A DNA stretch of 6,044 bases from JALZHR01 sp036388635 (GCA_036388635.1 DASVRL010000050.1:1-6044); one strand, 5' to 3'; counted from the first letter of the stretch, positions 1-5,434 are shown. A program made the numbers and translations. The notes: generated by a model not told the origin, from the letters alone.

Positions 1-978
1 CTGGGATTTTTCGTTCCGTCCGCCAAAGAAGGCTGGCTGAGAATCGTGCTTATCGCTCTGGTGCTTCTGGTTATAACTTTTATAAATTTTATCGGCGTCA
101 GGGAATCGACGATTTTTACAAATATTTTCACGGTCGGAAAAATCGTGCCTCTGGTAATTTTTGCGGTCGTCGGATTGTTTTTTATCCAGCCTGAGAATTT
201 TAGTTTTGCCGCGACGCCTGATTACAATTCATTTTCCAGCGCGGTTTTGCTTTTGATTTACGCTTACGTCGGGTTTGAAGCAGCGGTGATTCCGGCGGGC
301 GAGACGAAAGACCCGCAGCGAAATGTGCCTTTCGCGCTTTTGACGGCGCTCGCGGTGGTCGCCGTTTTGTATATTCTGATTCAAATCGTTTCCATCGGGA
401 CCTTGCCCGGAATCGCCGCTTCGGAAAGACCGCTCGCCGATGCCGCCGGAAATTTTATGGGCAGCTTCGGCGCGGCGTTTATTACGGTCGGCGCGCTGAT
501 TTCGATTCTCGGCAATTTGAACGGCGGATTTCTGACCGCTTCGCGCATACCGTTTGCGATGGCGGAACAAAAAGACATGCCGCAGATTTTAGCCAGAACG
601 CATGAAAAATTTAAAACGCCGCACGTCGCTTTAATTTTGACGGCGATTTTTACGCTCATTTTTACGATTCAGTCGTCGTTTATTTCCGCGCTGACCATCA
701 GCACGATTACCCGATTGATCGTTTACGCCGTCACCTGTCTGGCGCTGCCGAGTTTCCGCCAGCGCCGGGATGTGCCGAAGGCGCATTTTGTCGTGCCTTT
801 CGATGTTTTAGCCTCGATGCTGGCGCTGATGCTGACGGTCTGGCTTTTGTCCAATATCGATTTTAAAAAAGAAGGCTTGGCGATTTTGATTGCGGCGGCA
901 ATCGGCGTGGTTTTGTATTTTGTTTTTCGGATGTTCGGCAAAACCGGCGACGAAGAAGCGTCAGAAAATCACGAATAA
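1..978 (+). CDS. APC-superfamily amino-acid permease, 3' part
   Basis: Integral inner-membrane transporter, probably importing or exchanging an amino acid or related amine. The reading frame is open from base 1, so the 5' end lies outside the window; the GTG at base 46 falls inside a membrane segment and is not the true start. The visible 325 residues hold about nine hydrophobic segments, consistent with TM4-TM12 of a 12-TM APC fold. The motif GFEAAVIPAGETKDPQRNVP (bases 274-333) is the family's conserved TM6 region and following loop (typically GFE...GE.KNPQRNIP). The stretch SILGNLNGGFLTASR and the following FAMAEQKDMP match the TM8 and cytoplasmic-loop region. The tail is short, charged and cytoplasmic-like (GKTGDEEASENHE). 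The substrate cannot be read from this sequence. The next gene starts 25 bases downstream on the same strand, so co-transcription is possible. The family call is firm; the substrate is unknown. Confidence 0.9.
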   Translation: MGFFVPSAKEGWLRIVLIALVLLVITFINFIGVRESTIFTNIFTVGKIVPLVIFAVVGLFFIQPENFSFAATPDYNSFSSAVLLLIYAYVGFEAAVIPAGETKDPQRNVPFALLTALAVVAVLYILIQIVSIGTLPGIAASERPLADAAGNFMGSFGAAFITVGALISILGNLNGGFLTASRIPFAMAEQKDMPQILARTHEKFKTPHVALILTAIFTLIFTIQSSFISALTISTITRLIVYAVTCLALPSFRQRRDVPKAHFVVPFDVLASMLALMLTVWLLSNIDFKKEGLAILIAAAIGVVLYFVFRMFGKTGDEEASENHE

Positions 979-1003
979 GGACGAGGATTTTTGGCAGAAA
1001 ATT

Positions 1004-1804
1004 ATGAGGAAAATAATCAATTTCAGCTTGGCGATAATGTTTCTTTTCGCCGTCGAAGTTTCGGCGCAGACCGAAATCGTGCCGATTCTGAACACGAAGG
1101 TTAACGGCTTGCTCGGCGGCATTCAGAACGGCAAATTTGTCGATGCGAAAACGACTTTCGCGCAGTTGAAGGGAAAGAGAAGTTATGGAATTTATGACAC
1201 AATACAGAAAATCGCCACAATAGAAATCGAGGTTCAAGCGCCGAGCGAGCCGTGCGAAGATTTTTACCCGCTTAATTATTCGCTGGACGACGTCGAAGGC
1301 ATTGCTATCGGCACAAATCCGGGCTGGAATCTACAGCCGCGCGCCGCGAAAGTGATTGATTTAAATAACCCGGCTTACATCAAAGCCGCGTCCGACGCTT
1401 TGCGCACGAAAGGCATTATTAATAAAGCGCCGAAAATCCGCGATGCTTTGCGCGTCGATTTGGAAGGCGACGGGCAGGAAGAAGTCCTGATAAACGTCAC
1501 AAGCTACGGCGAAGGCATTCAGCCGAGGGCGAAAAGAGGCGATTATTCCTTTATTTTGCTGCGGAAAATCGTCGGCGGGAAAGTCCGGAACACAATCGTC
1601 ACCGGCGATTTCGTGAAGAAAAACATCATGTTTGGCGCGCCGAGTAAATTCGAGATTTCTTCAATCGCTGACCTGAACGGCGACGGCAAGCTGGAAGTCA
1701 TCATTTACGGCGCATATTACGAAGGACACTGGATTGAAACCTACGAAATGAAAGACAGCAAATTGGCGGACATAAAAGTTCTGAACGTCGGCTGCGGAGT
1801 GTAA
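1004..1804 (+). CDS. Secreted protein with two FG-GAP/VCBS-like calcium-loop motifs
   Basis: Function unknown; 266 residues. The ATG at 1004 was chosen because it begins a clear Sec signal peptide: MRKIIN, a hydrophobic core to about residue 17, and a VSA|QT signal peptidase I site at residues 19-22. There is no lipobox cysteine. Longer in-frame starts would put the signal peptide inside the protein and overlap the permease. Two loops resemble the DxxGDGxxE calcium-binding turns of FG-GAP/VCBS repeats: VDLEGDGQEEVLI (151-163) and ADLNGDGKLEVIIYG (222-236), each followed by a beta-like hydrophobic strand. This suggests a beta-rich extracytoplasmic fold binding Ca2+. Two repeats are too few for a full propeller, so it may be a partial domain or a different fold with similar loops. 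No strong Shine-Dalgarno is seen; a GAGG lies 17 bases upstream. Its link to the permease is positional only. Confidence 0.78.
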   Translation: MRKIINFSLAIMFLFAVEVSAQTEIVPILNTKVNGLLGGIQNGKFVDAKTTFAQLKGKRSYGIYDTIQKIATIEIEVQAPSEPCEDFYPLNYSLDDVEGIAIGTNPGWNLQPRAAKVIDLNNPAYIKAASDALRTKGIINKAPKIRDALRVDLEGDGQEEVLINVTSYGEGIQPRAKRGDYSFILLRKIVGGKVRNTIVTGDFVKKNIMFGAPSKFEISSIADLNGDGKLEVIIYGAYYEGHWIETYEMKDSKLADIKVLNVGCGV

Positions 1805-1807
1805 ATA

Positions 1808-1906
1808 AATGCAAAACGCAAAATGCAAAATTAAAGAAAAGATTTAATTCTAAATCCTGAATTTTAAATCCTTCTATTTTGCACTTTGCATTTTGCGTTT
1901 TGCATT
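1808..1906. repeat. Long heptamer-repeat inverted repeat between convergent genes; possible bidirectional terminator
   Basis: This fills the gap between two convergent genes. Bases 1808-1829 and 1885-1906 are perfect 22-base reverse complements, each made of tandem 7-mers (GCAAAAC GCAAAAT GCAAA). A second stem lies inside: GATTTAATTC (1841-1850) pairs with 1859-1870, with a 2-base bulge and an 8-base loop, and the spacer between the stems pairs partly as well. The whole stretch can fold as one near-continuous hairpin. It also holds a near-exact 12-base direct repeat (1847-1858 and 1861-1872). The right arm overlaps two bases of the coaX stop codon. The position suits a terminator for both strands, but neither side has a long T tract, so that role is inferred. 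Confidence 0.75.
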
Positions 1907-2669
1907 AATGAAGTCTTTCGTAAATCAAGCGCAAGCCTTCCAGCGTCAGCGTGTCGTCGACTTCGGCAATCAATTCCGAAGCCTGCGAAATCAGCGGCGC
2001 GAGTCCGCCGGTGGCGACGACGCGCGTTTCCGCGCCCAGCTCTTCAATCATTCGCCGCAAAATTCCGTCTACTAATCCGGCGTAGCCGTAATATAAACCG
2101 GATTGAATCGAGCCGACGGTCGAGGCGCCGATGACGTTTTCCGGCTTTCTGATTTCGACGCGCGGCAATTTGGCGGCGCGCGAAAAAAGCGCGTCGGACG
2201 AAATCGTGATGCCGGGCGTGATGACGCCGCCGAGATATTCGCCGTCGGCGCTGATCGCGTCAAAGGTCGTCGCCGTGCCGAAATCGACGACGATACACGG
2301 CGCGCCGTATTTGGCAATCGCCGCCACCGCATCGACGATGCGATCCGCGCCGACGTCGGACGGCGGATTGTATTTGATTTTCAGCCCGAAATCCAGCGTG
2401 TTATCGACAAAAATCGCTTTGTGCCCAAAGTAGTTTTCGGACATTTTCTGAAACGTGAAATTTAAAGGCGGAACGACCGAAGCGATAATAACGGCGCGAA
2501 TTTCTTTGTAATCGATTTCCGACAGAGCGAACATCTGCCGCGCCAGAACGCCGACCTCGTCAATCGTGCGGTCGCGAACCGTGTTCATACGCCAGTGCGC
2601 GATTAAATTTTCCCGGTTGTAAACGCCGAGCGACGTGTTGGTGTTTCCGATGTCGATTACGAGAAGCAT
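1905..2669 (-). CDS. coaX: Type III pantothenate kinase
   Basis: Cytosolic kinase that phosphorylates pantothenate to 4'-phosphopantothenate with ATP, the first step of coenzyme A synthesis. The 254 residues match the usual CoaX length (about 255). Family motifs occur in order: the N-terminal phosphate-binding DIGNTNT (residues 6-12) of the ASKHA fold, GADRIVDA (107-114) carrying the likely catalytic aspartate D109, VVDFGTATT (127-135), GGVITPG (148-153 region), and the second phosphate loop VVATGG (217-222). The ATG at 2669 starts directly before the first strand (MLLVIDIGNT), so it is well placed. No Shine-Dalgarno is visible; the upstream bases are the arm of a heptamer hairpin followed by TACATT five bases before the ATG, which could mean a leaderless message. 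The stop codon touches the downstream inverted repeat. Type III enzymes are generally not feedback-inhibited by CoA; this is family knowledge. Confidence 0.96.
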   Translation of the reverse strand: MLLVIDIGNTNTSLGVYNRENLIAHWRMNTVRDRTIDEVGVLARQMFALSEIDYKEIRAVIIASVVPPLNFTFQKMSENYFGHKAIFVDNTLDFGLKIKYNPPSDVGADRIVDAVAAIAKYGAPCIVVDFGTATTFDAISADGEYLGGVITPGITISSDALFSRAAKLPRVEIRKPENVIGASTVGSIQSGLYYGYAGLVDGILRRMIEELGAETRVVATGGLAPLISQASELIAEVDDTLTLEGLRLIYERLH

Positions 2670-2680
2670 AAAATAATGTA

Positions 2681-2747
2681 AAACGGAAAACGGAAAATGG
2701 AAAATGAAGAAACAATTCTTTTATTTTCCGTTTTCCGTTTTCCGTTT
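2681..2747. repeat. Heptamer-repeat hairpin between the acidic hypothetical gene and coaX
   Basis: Bases 2681-2705 and 2723-2747 are reverse complements over 25 positions with one mismatch (a U-G wobble in plus-strand RNA). Each arm is built of 7-mers: GGAAAAC GGAAAAT GGAAAAT on the left and TTTCCGT repeats on the right. Inside, AAGAA (2707-2711) pairs with TTCTT (2716-2720) around an ACAA loop, giving about 30 base pairs in total. On the minus strand it lies 15 bases after one stop codon and 11 bases before the coaX start. It could act as a terminator, an attenuator or an mRNA-stabilising hairpin. A T-rich stretch lies beside it (2757-2764), but on the side upstream of the hairpin for minus-strand transcription. 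Confidence 0.75.
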
Positions 2748-2762
2748 CTCGCTAAATTTTTT

Positions 2763-3092
2763 TTAGCCTTGCAGCGGCAGTCCGTCGTAAACCACTTGCC
2801 AGCCGTTCTTTTTGCTTGTCCGCAGGCTTTTGGTAAACCATTCGAGCGCCTTTTCCGGGTCGTCGTAAATCTGCACGGCGGGACGCTCTTCGCGAGGGTC
2901 GACGCGGCAGATGGCGCCGCCCTGACCGGCGGTTTTCAAGCACAAAAGCGCATACATATTGTTTTTTGCCAGAACGGCGGTGCGCGTGTAAATTTCTTCC
3001 AGCTCAAGCTCTAAATCTTCCAGATGCTGGTCGAAATCTTCGAAATCTTCAAAATCCAAATCTTCGTTTTCAAAATCAAATTCGTTGTTCAT
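2763..3092 (-). CDS. Small protein with a highly acidic N-terminus, function unknown
   Basis: 109 residues; I do not recognise the family. The first 33 residues contain 17 Asp/Glu with Phe spaced among them (FDFENEDLDFEDFEDF), probably disordered or a short amphipathic acidic helix. Residues 34-109 look like a compact mixed alpha/beta domain: strand-like MYALLCLKT (46-54), GGAICRVDP (58-66) and PAVQIYDD (71-78), then a helix PEKALEWFTKSLR (79-91) and a final strand WQVVYDGLPLQG. There is no signal peptide or membrane segment, so it is probably cytosolic. The ATG at 3092 is preceded by an AT-rich run (TATATAATAAT) and a distant GAGG 16 bases upstream, so initiation is not SD-typical. A coherent frame and a sensible globular tail support it as real. 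It lies between the graspetide pair and coaX; a role in either is not shown. Confidence 0.75.
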   Translation of the reverse strand: MNNEFDFENEDLDFEDFEDFDQHLEDLELELEEIYTRTAVLAKNNMYALLCLKTAGQGGAICRVDPREERPAVQIYDDPEKALEWFTKSLRTSKKNGWQVVYDGLPLQG

Positions 3093-3111
3093 ATTATTAT
3101 ATAAAAAGCCT

Positions 3112-3225
3112 CATCTACACGTTACACGCTTGCCGCGCAAAGTTCAATATATATACCGCCGCCCAGAGCAAAGTTCTTAAGCGGCGATTCGGCGAGGTTC
3201 GCGTGGTGTAATGTAATTTTAGATG
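3112..3225. other. Nested imperfect inverted repeat, candidate structured RNA or small repeat element
   Basis: The 194-base gap between the ATP-grasp gene and the acidic hypothetical gene holds several nested complementary pairs: CATCTA (3112-3117) with TAGATG (3220-3225); 3119-3127 with 3206-3214 (9 pairs, one wobble); 3130-3135 with 3190-3195 (6 pairs, one wobble); and CGCCGC (3157-3162) with GCGGCG (3181-3186). Bulges separate the stems. A 9-base direct repeat GCAAAGTTC occurs at 3137-3145 and 3168-3176. The symmetric nesting suggests a structured transcript or the remains of a small mobile repeat. I found no match to a known riboswitch or tRNA by eye. Confidence 0.4.
3119..3147 (-). promoter_or_regulatory. 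Weak candidate promoter for the acidic hypothetical gene
   Basis: On the minus strand TTGAAC (3142-3147) is followed after 17 bases by TAACGT (3119-3124), giving five of six matches at -35 but only the key T, A and final T at -10. It would start transcription a few bases downstream, before the ATG at 3092. It lies inside the inverted-repeat element, so the match may be coincidental. Confidence 0.22.
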
Positions 3226-3228
3226 CGC

Positions 3229-3285
3229 AATTTTTCCGAAAGTAATACCCGATTATTTCGAAAACAAAGGATTTCGGAAGAAATT
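3229..3285. terminator. Candidate terminator-like inverted repeat after the ATP-grasp gene
   Basis: AATTTTTCCGAAA (3229-3241) is complementary to TTTCGGAAGAAATT (3272-3285) with a one-base bulge, around a loop of about 30 bases. It begins just past the stop codon of the ATP-grasp gene and could end the graspetide transcript. The loop is long and the T tract short on the minus strand, so the call is weak. Confidence 0.35.
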
Positions 3286-3286
3286 T

Positions 3287-4195
3287 TTACCCGGCGTTTT
3301 CGGCGGAGATTAAAAAATTTATCATCGCGTCCGAAAGCAAGCCTTTCGACGCCGAATCGAAGGCGGTAAACATCGGCGACGTGTTGACTTCCAGAAATAT
3401 GAGCGCGCCGGTTTGCGGGCAGGTTTTAAAATCCGCCGCCGCAAAATCGAGCCCGAGCGCGTCGAGCAGTTTTTGTAATCCGGCGGTTAATTTATCCGAA
3501 AAGTTTTCGATGTATTCAATCCGGCATTTTTGCGCGGCGCGATAATCCAATTCTTCCGACGCGATTTTGAAGGCGAAGAAGTTTTTGCCGACCGAGTAGA
3601 CCCTGATTTCGGGAGCGACGAGCCGGTTTTGCACGATTGCCGGCGCGGCGGCAATTTCGTTTTTCAATTCGGTTTGTTGCCTGACTTCTTCAAAGCTCCG
3701 GCAATATCCGCCGCCGTTGACCGGTTTGACCGCCAGACGCCGCTTTTTTTCAAATCCAGCCAGATAAGAAAAATCATTGGTTATGACGGTCTCGGGAATT
3801 TTCAAGCCGAAGGAACGGGCGAGATTTAGGACGAGCGGTTTATTGGTCACATACCTCAGATTGCGCCGGTTAAACATTCTGATTTCGGAATGCGCTCCGA
3901 GCCAGCCGCCGAGCGTCGTGTGCCAGGAAAGCGCGCGGTATTGCGAAGCCTGTCGCCCGCCGTTCTTTAAAGCCGTAAAAACATCATAGCGAAGAAAGGC
4001 GGCGCGGCACGCAAGCCGCCGCCCGTCTATTAAAAATCTGTCCGAATCCACCTCCCAGATAATCGAAGGATGAGAATTGCGACCGACAAATAATGAATAG
4101 ACAGGCTGCTCTGCGCGTTGCGCCGCCGCCAGTAATGTTTTTAAGTTCGGGTCTTCGTCTCCGCCGGCAATCAGTAACTGCCCTTTCGAGTTCAT
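3287..4195 (-). CDS. RimK/MvdC-like ATP-grasp ligase, probable graspetide macrocyclase
   Basis: Predicted cytosolic ATP-grasp enzyme of 302 residues that would activate acidic side chains of the adjacent precursor as acyl-phosphates and join them to Thr hydroxyls as omega-esters. Seen in the sequence: an N-terminal pre-ATP-grasp domain (LLIAGGDEDPNLKTLL, 7-22), NKPLVLNLARSFGLKIPETV (118-137) with the typical NK...G..iPeT pattern, AVKPVNGGG (155-163) with the probable ATP-contacting K157, IVQNRL..PEIRVYSVG (187-203) with R198, and the metal-binding DF...ALIFLEVNTSPMFTAFD (255-280) with D255, E269 and N271. Length and motif order fit the RimK-like and graspetide ligases (about 300-330 residues). 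The ATG at 4195 lies 19 bases after the precursor stop, with an AGG four bases upstream, indicating a two-gene operon. RimK-type amino-acid ligation is the alternative by family alone; the TTxxxxEE neighbour strongly favours ester formation. Confidence 0.88.
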   Translation of the reverse strand: MNSKGQLLIAGGDEDPNLKTLLAAAQRAEQPVYSLFVGRNSHPSIIWEVDSDRFLIDGRRLACRAAFLRYDVFTALKNGGRQASQYRALSWHTTLGGWLGAHSEIRMFNRRNLRYVTNKPLVLNLARSFGLKIPETVITNDFSYLAGFEKKRRLAVKPVNGGGYCRSFEEVRQQTELKNEIAAAPAIVQNRLVAPEIRVYSVGKNFFAFKIASEELDYRAAQKCRIEYIENFSDKLTAGLQKLLDALGLDFAAADFKTCPQTGALIFLEVNTSPMFTAFDSASKGLLSDAMINFLISAENAG

Positions 4196-4214
4196 ACAGC
4201 CTGAATTAGTTTAG

Positions 4215-4472
4215 TTAAAAACCGCCGAACGGATTTTCGGAGACGGAATCTCTGCCGCCTGCCGCGTCTCTGGGCGGTTCTTCCTCGCCGAGCCGCAGAG
4301 TCGTCGGGTCATCTTCTTCGCCGAGGCTCAGAGTCGTCGGATCGCCATCCTCTTCGCCGACTCTTAAGGTCGTCGGGTCGTCGTCTTCTTCGCCGATTGC
4401 TAAGGTTGTAATTGGCGGGTCTTCTTCGCCGACAGCCTGGGTTGTAACGGTTGATTGTTCGTCTTGACTCAT
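4215..4472 (-). CDS. Graspetide (plesiocin-type) precursor with five TTxxxxEE core repeats
   Basis: An 85-residue peptide, predicted substrate of the adjacent ATP-grasp ligase. Five core motifs are visible: TTQAVGEE (10-17), TTLAIGEE (22-29 region), TTLRVGEE (34-41), TTLSLGEE (46-53) and TTLRLGEE (57-64), spaced 12, 12, 12 and 11 residues apart and joined by D/P-rich linkers (DDDP, DGDP, DDP). TTxxxxEE is the established plesiocin core, where two Thr-Glu esters per repeat form a hairpin-like bicycle; by analogy ten esters could form here. Gly precedes every EE pair. The start is secure: a Shine-Dalgarno lies 13 bases upstream and an in-frame TAA at 4482-4484 excludes a longer form. Only MSQDEQSTV precedes the cores, so no ordinary leader exists. 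A 20-residue tail (66-85, ending SENPFGGF) follows and may serve as the recognition segment. There is no Cys and no signal peptide. Confidence 0.9.
   Translation of the reverse strand: MSQDEQSTVTTQAVGEEDPPITTLAIGEEDDDPTTLRVGEEDGDPTTLSLGEEDDPTTLRLGEEEPPRDAAGGRDSVSENPFGGF
4281..4445 (-). repeat. Tandem in-gene repeat array encoding the TTxxxxEE cores
   Basis: Five imperfect in-frame units of about 36 bases (the last interval is 33), recognisable on the plus strand as recurring TCTTCGCCGA blocks (the Gly-Glu-Glu codons) alternating with GTCGTCGG-like blocks (the Thr-Thr-Pro codons). The units differ in silent and non-silent positions, mostly at the third to fifth core residues, which suggests duplication followed by divergence. 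The unit closest to the gene start is the most divergent (Gln at core position 3, linker DPPI). Confidence 0.9.
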
Positions 4473-4485
4473 TGTTTTTATTTAA

Positions 4486-4492
4486 CTCCTTT
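4486..4492 (-). promoter_or_regulatory. Shine-Dalgarno of the graspetide precursor
   Basis: AAAGGAG on the minus strand, 13 bases before the ATG at 4472. It is the best Shine-Dalgarno match in the window; most other genes here lack one. It supports the precursor start and implies strong independent translation. The adjoining leader is AT-rich and includes the palindrome TTAAATTTAA. Confidence 0.7.
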
Positions 4493-4576
4493 AAGTTTAA
4501 ATTTAAGAAACATTTGATTTTCAAGCCGGTAATCCTTTTCAAAAAAAGAATGGGCTTTGTGTTGTCGGTTTAACAA

Positions 4577-4605
4577 AAACTAGCACCGCAGTTAATTTGT
4601 GTCAA
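4577..4605 (-). promoter_or_regulatory. Candidate sigma70-type promoter for the graspetide operon
   Basis: A perfect TTGACA (4600-4605) is followed after 17 bases by TAGTTT (4577-4582), a partial -10 retaining the first T, the A and the last T. It lies in the 215-base gap between birA and the precursor and would give a 5' leader of about 100 bases. Nothing else recognisable fills this gap. The -35 is convincing, the -10 moderate. Confidence 0.5.
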
Positions 4606-4687
4606 TAAATATTTCTAAAATTTTCTGAATCGGGTCGATAAATTTTTATGCCCGCGCTTGCTTCGAAAACAGAACACATCGGCGGTT

Positions 4688-5434
4688 TTATTTTTCCTGT
4701 CGAAGTTTTTCGACATCGCCCGCCTGAATGATTCTCGTTTCGCCCGTGTCGAGGCGGACGCGCAGCGCGCCGTTTTCTTCGATGCCGCCGGTCGTGCCGA
4801 AAATCGTTTCATTTTCCAGCAAAACCCTTACCTTTTTGCCGACGGCATAAGACGAGCGCCGCTTCCATTCCTGCCGGATTTTCTCCGCGCCGCCGGCTTG
4901 CTGAAGAATTTCGTAGTGATATTCGAGAAAACTCGTCAGCGCTTCCAGAAGCTCGCCGGAATTTATTTTTTGCCCGCTTTCGGCTTCGATAGAAGTAGCG
5001 ATTCCGGCAATTTCCGGCGGAAAATTCGACGATTTTAAATTAACTCCGATGCCGACGACGACCGCCAAACCTTTCGGCGTCTCGGCGGTTTCAGCCAAAA
5101 TCCCGCAGATTTTTTTATCCCGGACGTGAATGTCGTTTGCCCATTTTATATCGCATTCGAGACTGAAAGCGTCTTCGAGCGTATCGTGAACGGCAACCGC
5201 CGTCATCAGCGTAATCAGCGGCAAAATCCGCGTTTCGATTTTCGGGCGCAGAACGATGCTGAAATAAAGCCCGGCGTCCGCCTCGGAAATCCACGCCCGC
5301 CCGTGTCGCCCGCGCCCGGCGGTTTGCCGCCTCGCGACAATGCACAAACCTTCGTCCGCGCCGAACCTGGCTTGGTTCAGGGCTTCGGTGTTGGTCGAGC
5401 CGATTTCTTCAAAACGCAGGATTGTTATATTCAT
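4688..5434 (-). CDS. birA: Biotin-[acetyl-CoA-carboxylase] ligase, monofunctional (no HTH)
   Basis: Cytosolic enzyme that makes biotinyl-5'-AMP and transfers biotin to the lysine of carboxylase carrier domains. Motifs in the 248-residue form: GSTNTEA (12-18), the biotin/adenylate loop GRGRHGRAW (40-48), KWANDI (97-102, where most relatives have KWPND), DKKICGILAE (106-115) with the probable biotin-contacting lysine, and VVGIGVNL (126-133). A C-terminal SH3-like domain follows (about 197-248). There is no N-terminal helix-turn-helix, so it is a group I ligase without repressor function. I chose the ATG at 5434 over a longer TTG start at 5458 because this ATG overlaps the upstream stop codon as ATGA and gives the normal N-terminus (MNITILRFEEIGSTNT). 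The overlap implies translational coupling to the egtD-like gene. birA is often found beside coaX; here three genes separate them. Confidence 0.95.
   Translation of the reverse strand: MNITILRFEEIGSTNTEALNQARFGADEGLCIVARRQTAGRGRHGRAWISEADAGLYFSIVLRPKIETRILPLITLMTAVAVHDTLEDAFSLECDIKWANDIHVRDKKICGILAETAETPKGLAVVVGIGVNLKSSNFPPEIAGIATSIEAESGQKINSGELLEALTSFLEYHYEILQQAGGAEKIRQEWKRRSSYAVGKKVRVLLENETIFGTTGGIEENGALRVRLDTGETRIIQAGDVEKLRQEK

Noticed and set aside
46..978. Permease as a complete gene starting at the GTG at base 46
   Set aside because: The frame is open to base 1 and this GTG lies at a transmembrane segment; APC permeases need several more N-terminal helices.
890..1003. N-terminal extension of the secreted protein
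   Set aside because: It would overlap the permease and bury the clear signal peptide that starts at 1004.
2103..2465. Plus-strand open frames opposite coaX
   Set aside because: Arg/Asp-rich composition typical of antisense shadows; coaX motifs explain the region fully.
3112..3225. tRNA gene in the gap
   Set aside because: Stems do not form a cloverleaf: there is no T-loop GTTCRA in the correct place and no 7-base acceptor stem closing about 72 bases.
4281..4445. CRISPR-like or non-coding tandem repeat array
   Set aside because: The 36-base periodicity matches in-frame TTxxxxEE coding units with variation at core positions; there are no conserved direct repeats with unique spacers.
4309..4542. 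Arg-rich 77-residue reading frame on the minus strand overlapping the precursor
   Set aside because: Its poly-Arg runs arise from reading the Glu/Asp/Gly-codon repeats out of frame. The other frame has the Shine-Dalgarno, ordered repeats and operon spacing.
4611..4687. Intrinsic terminator after birA
   Set aside because: A CGGG/CCCG pair with AT-rich interior is present, but the stem is broken and no clear T tract follows on the minus strand.
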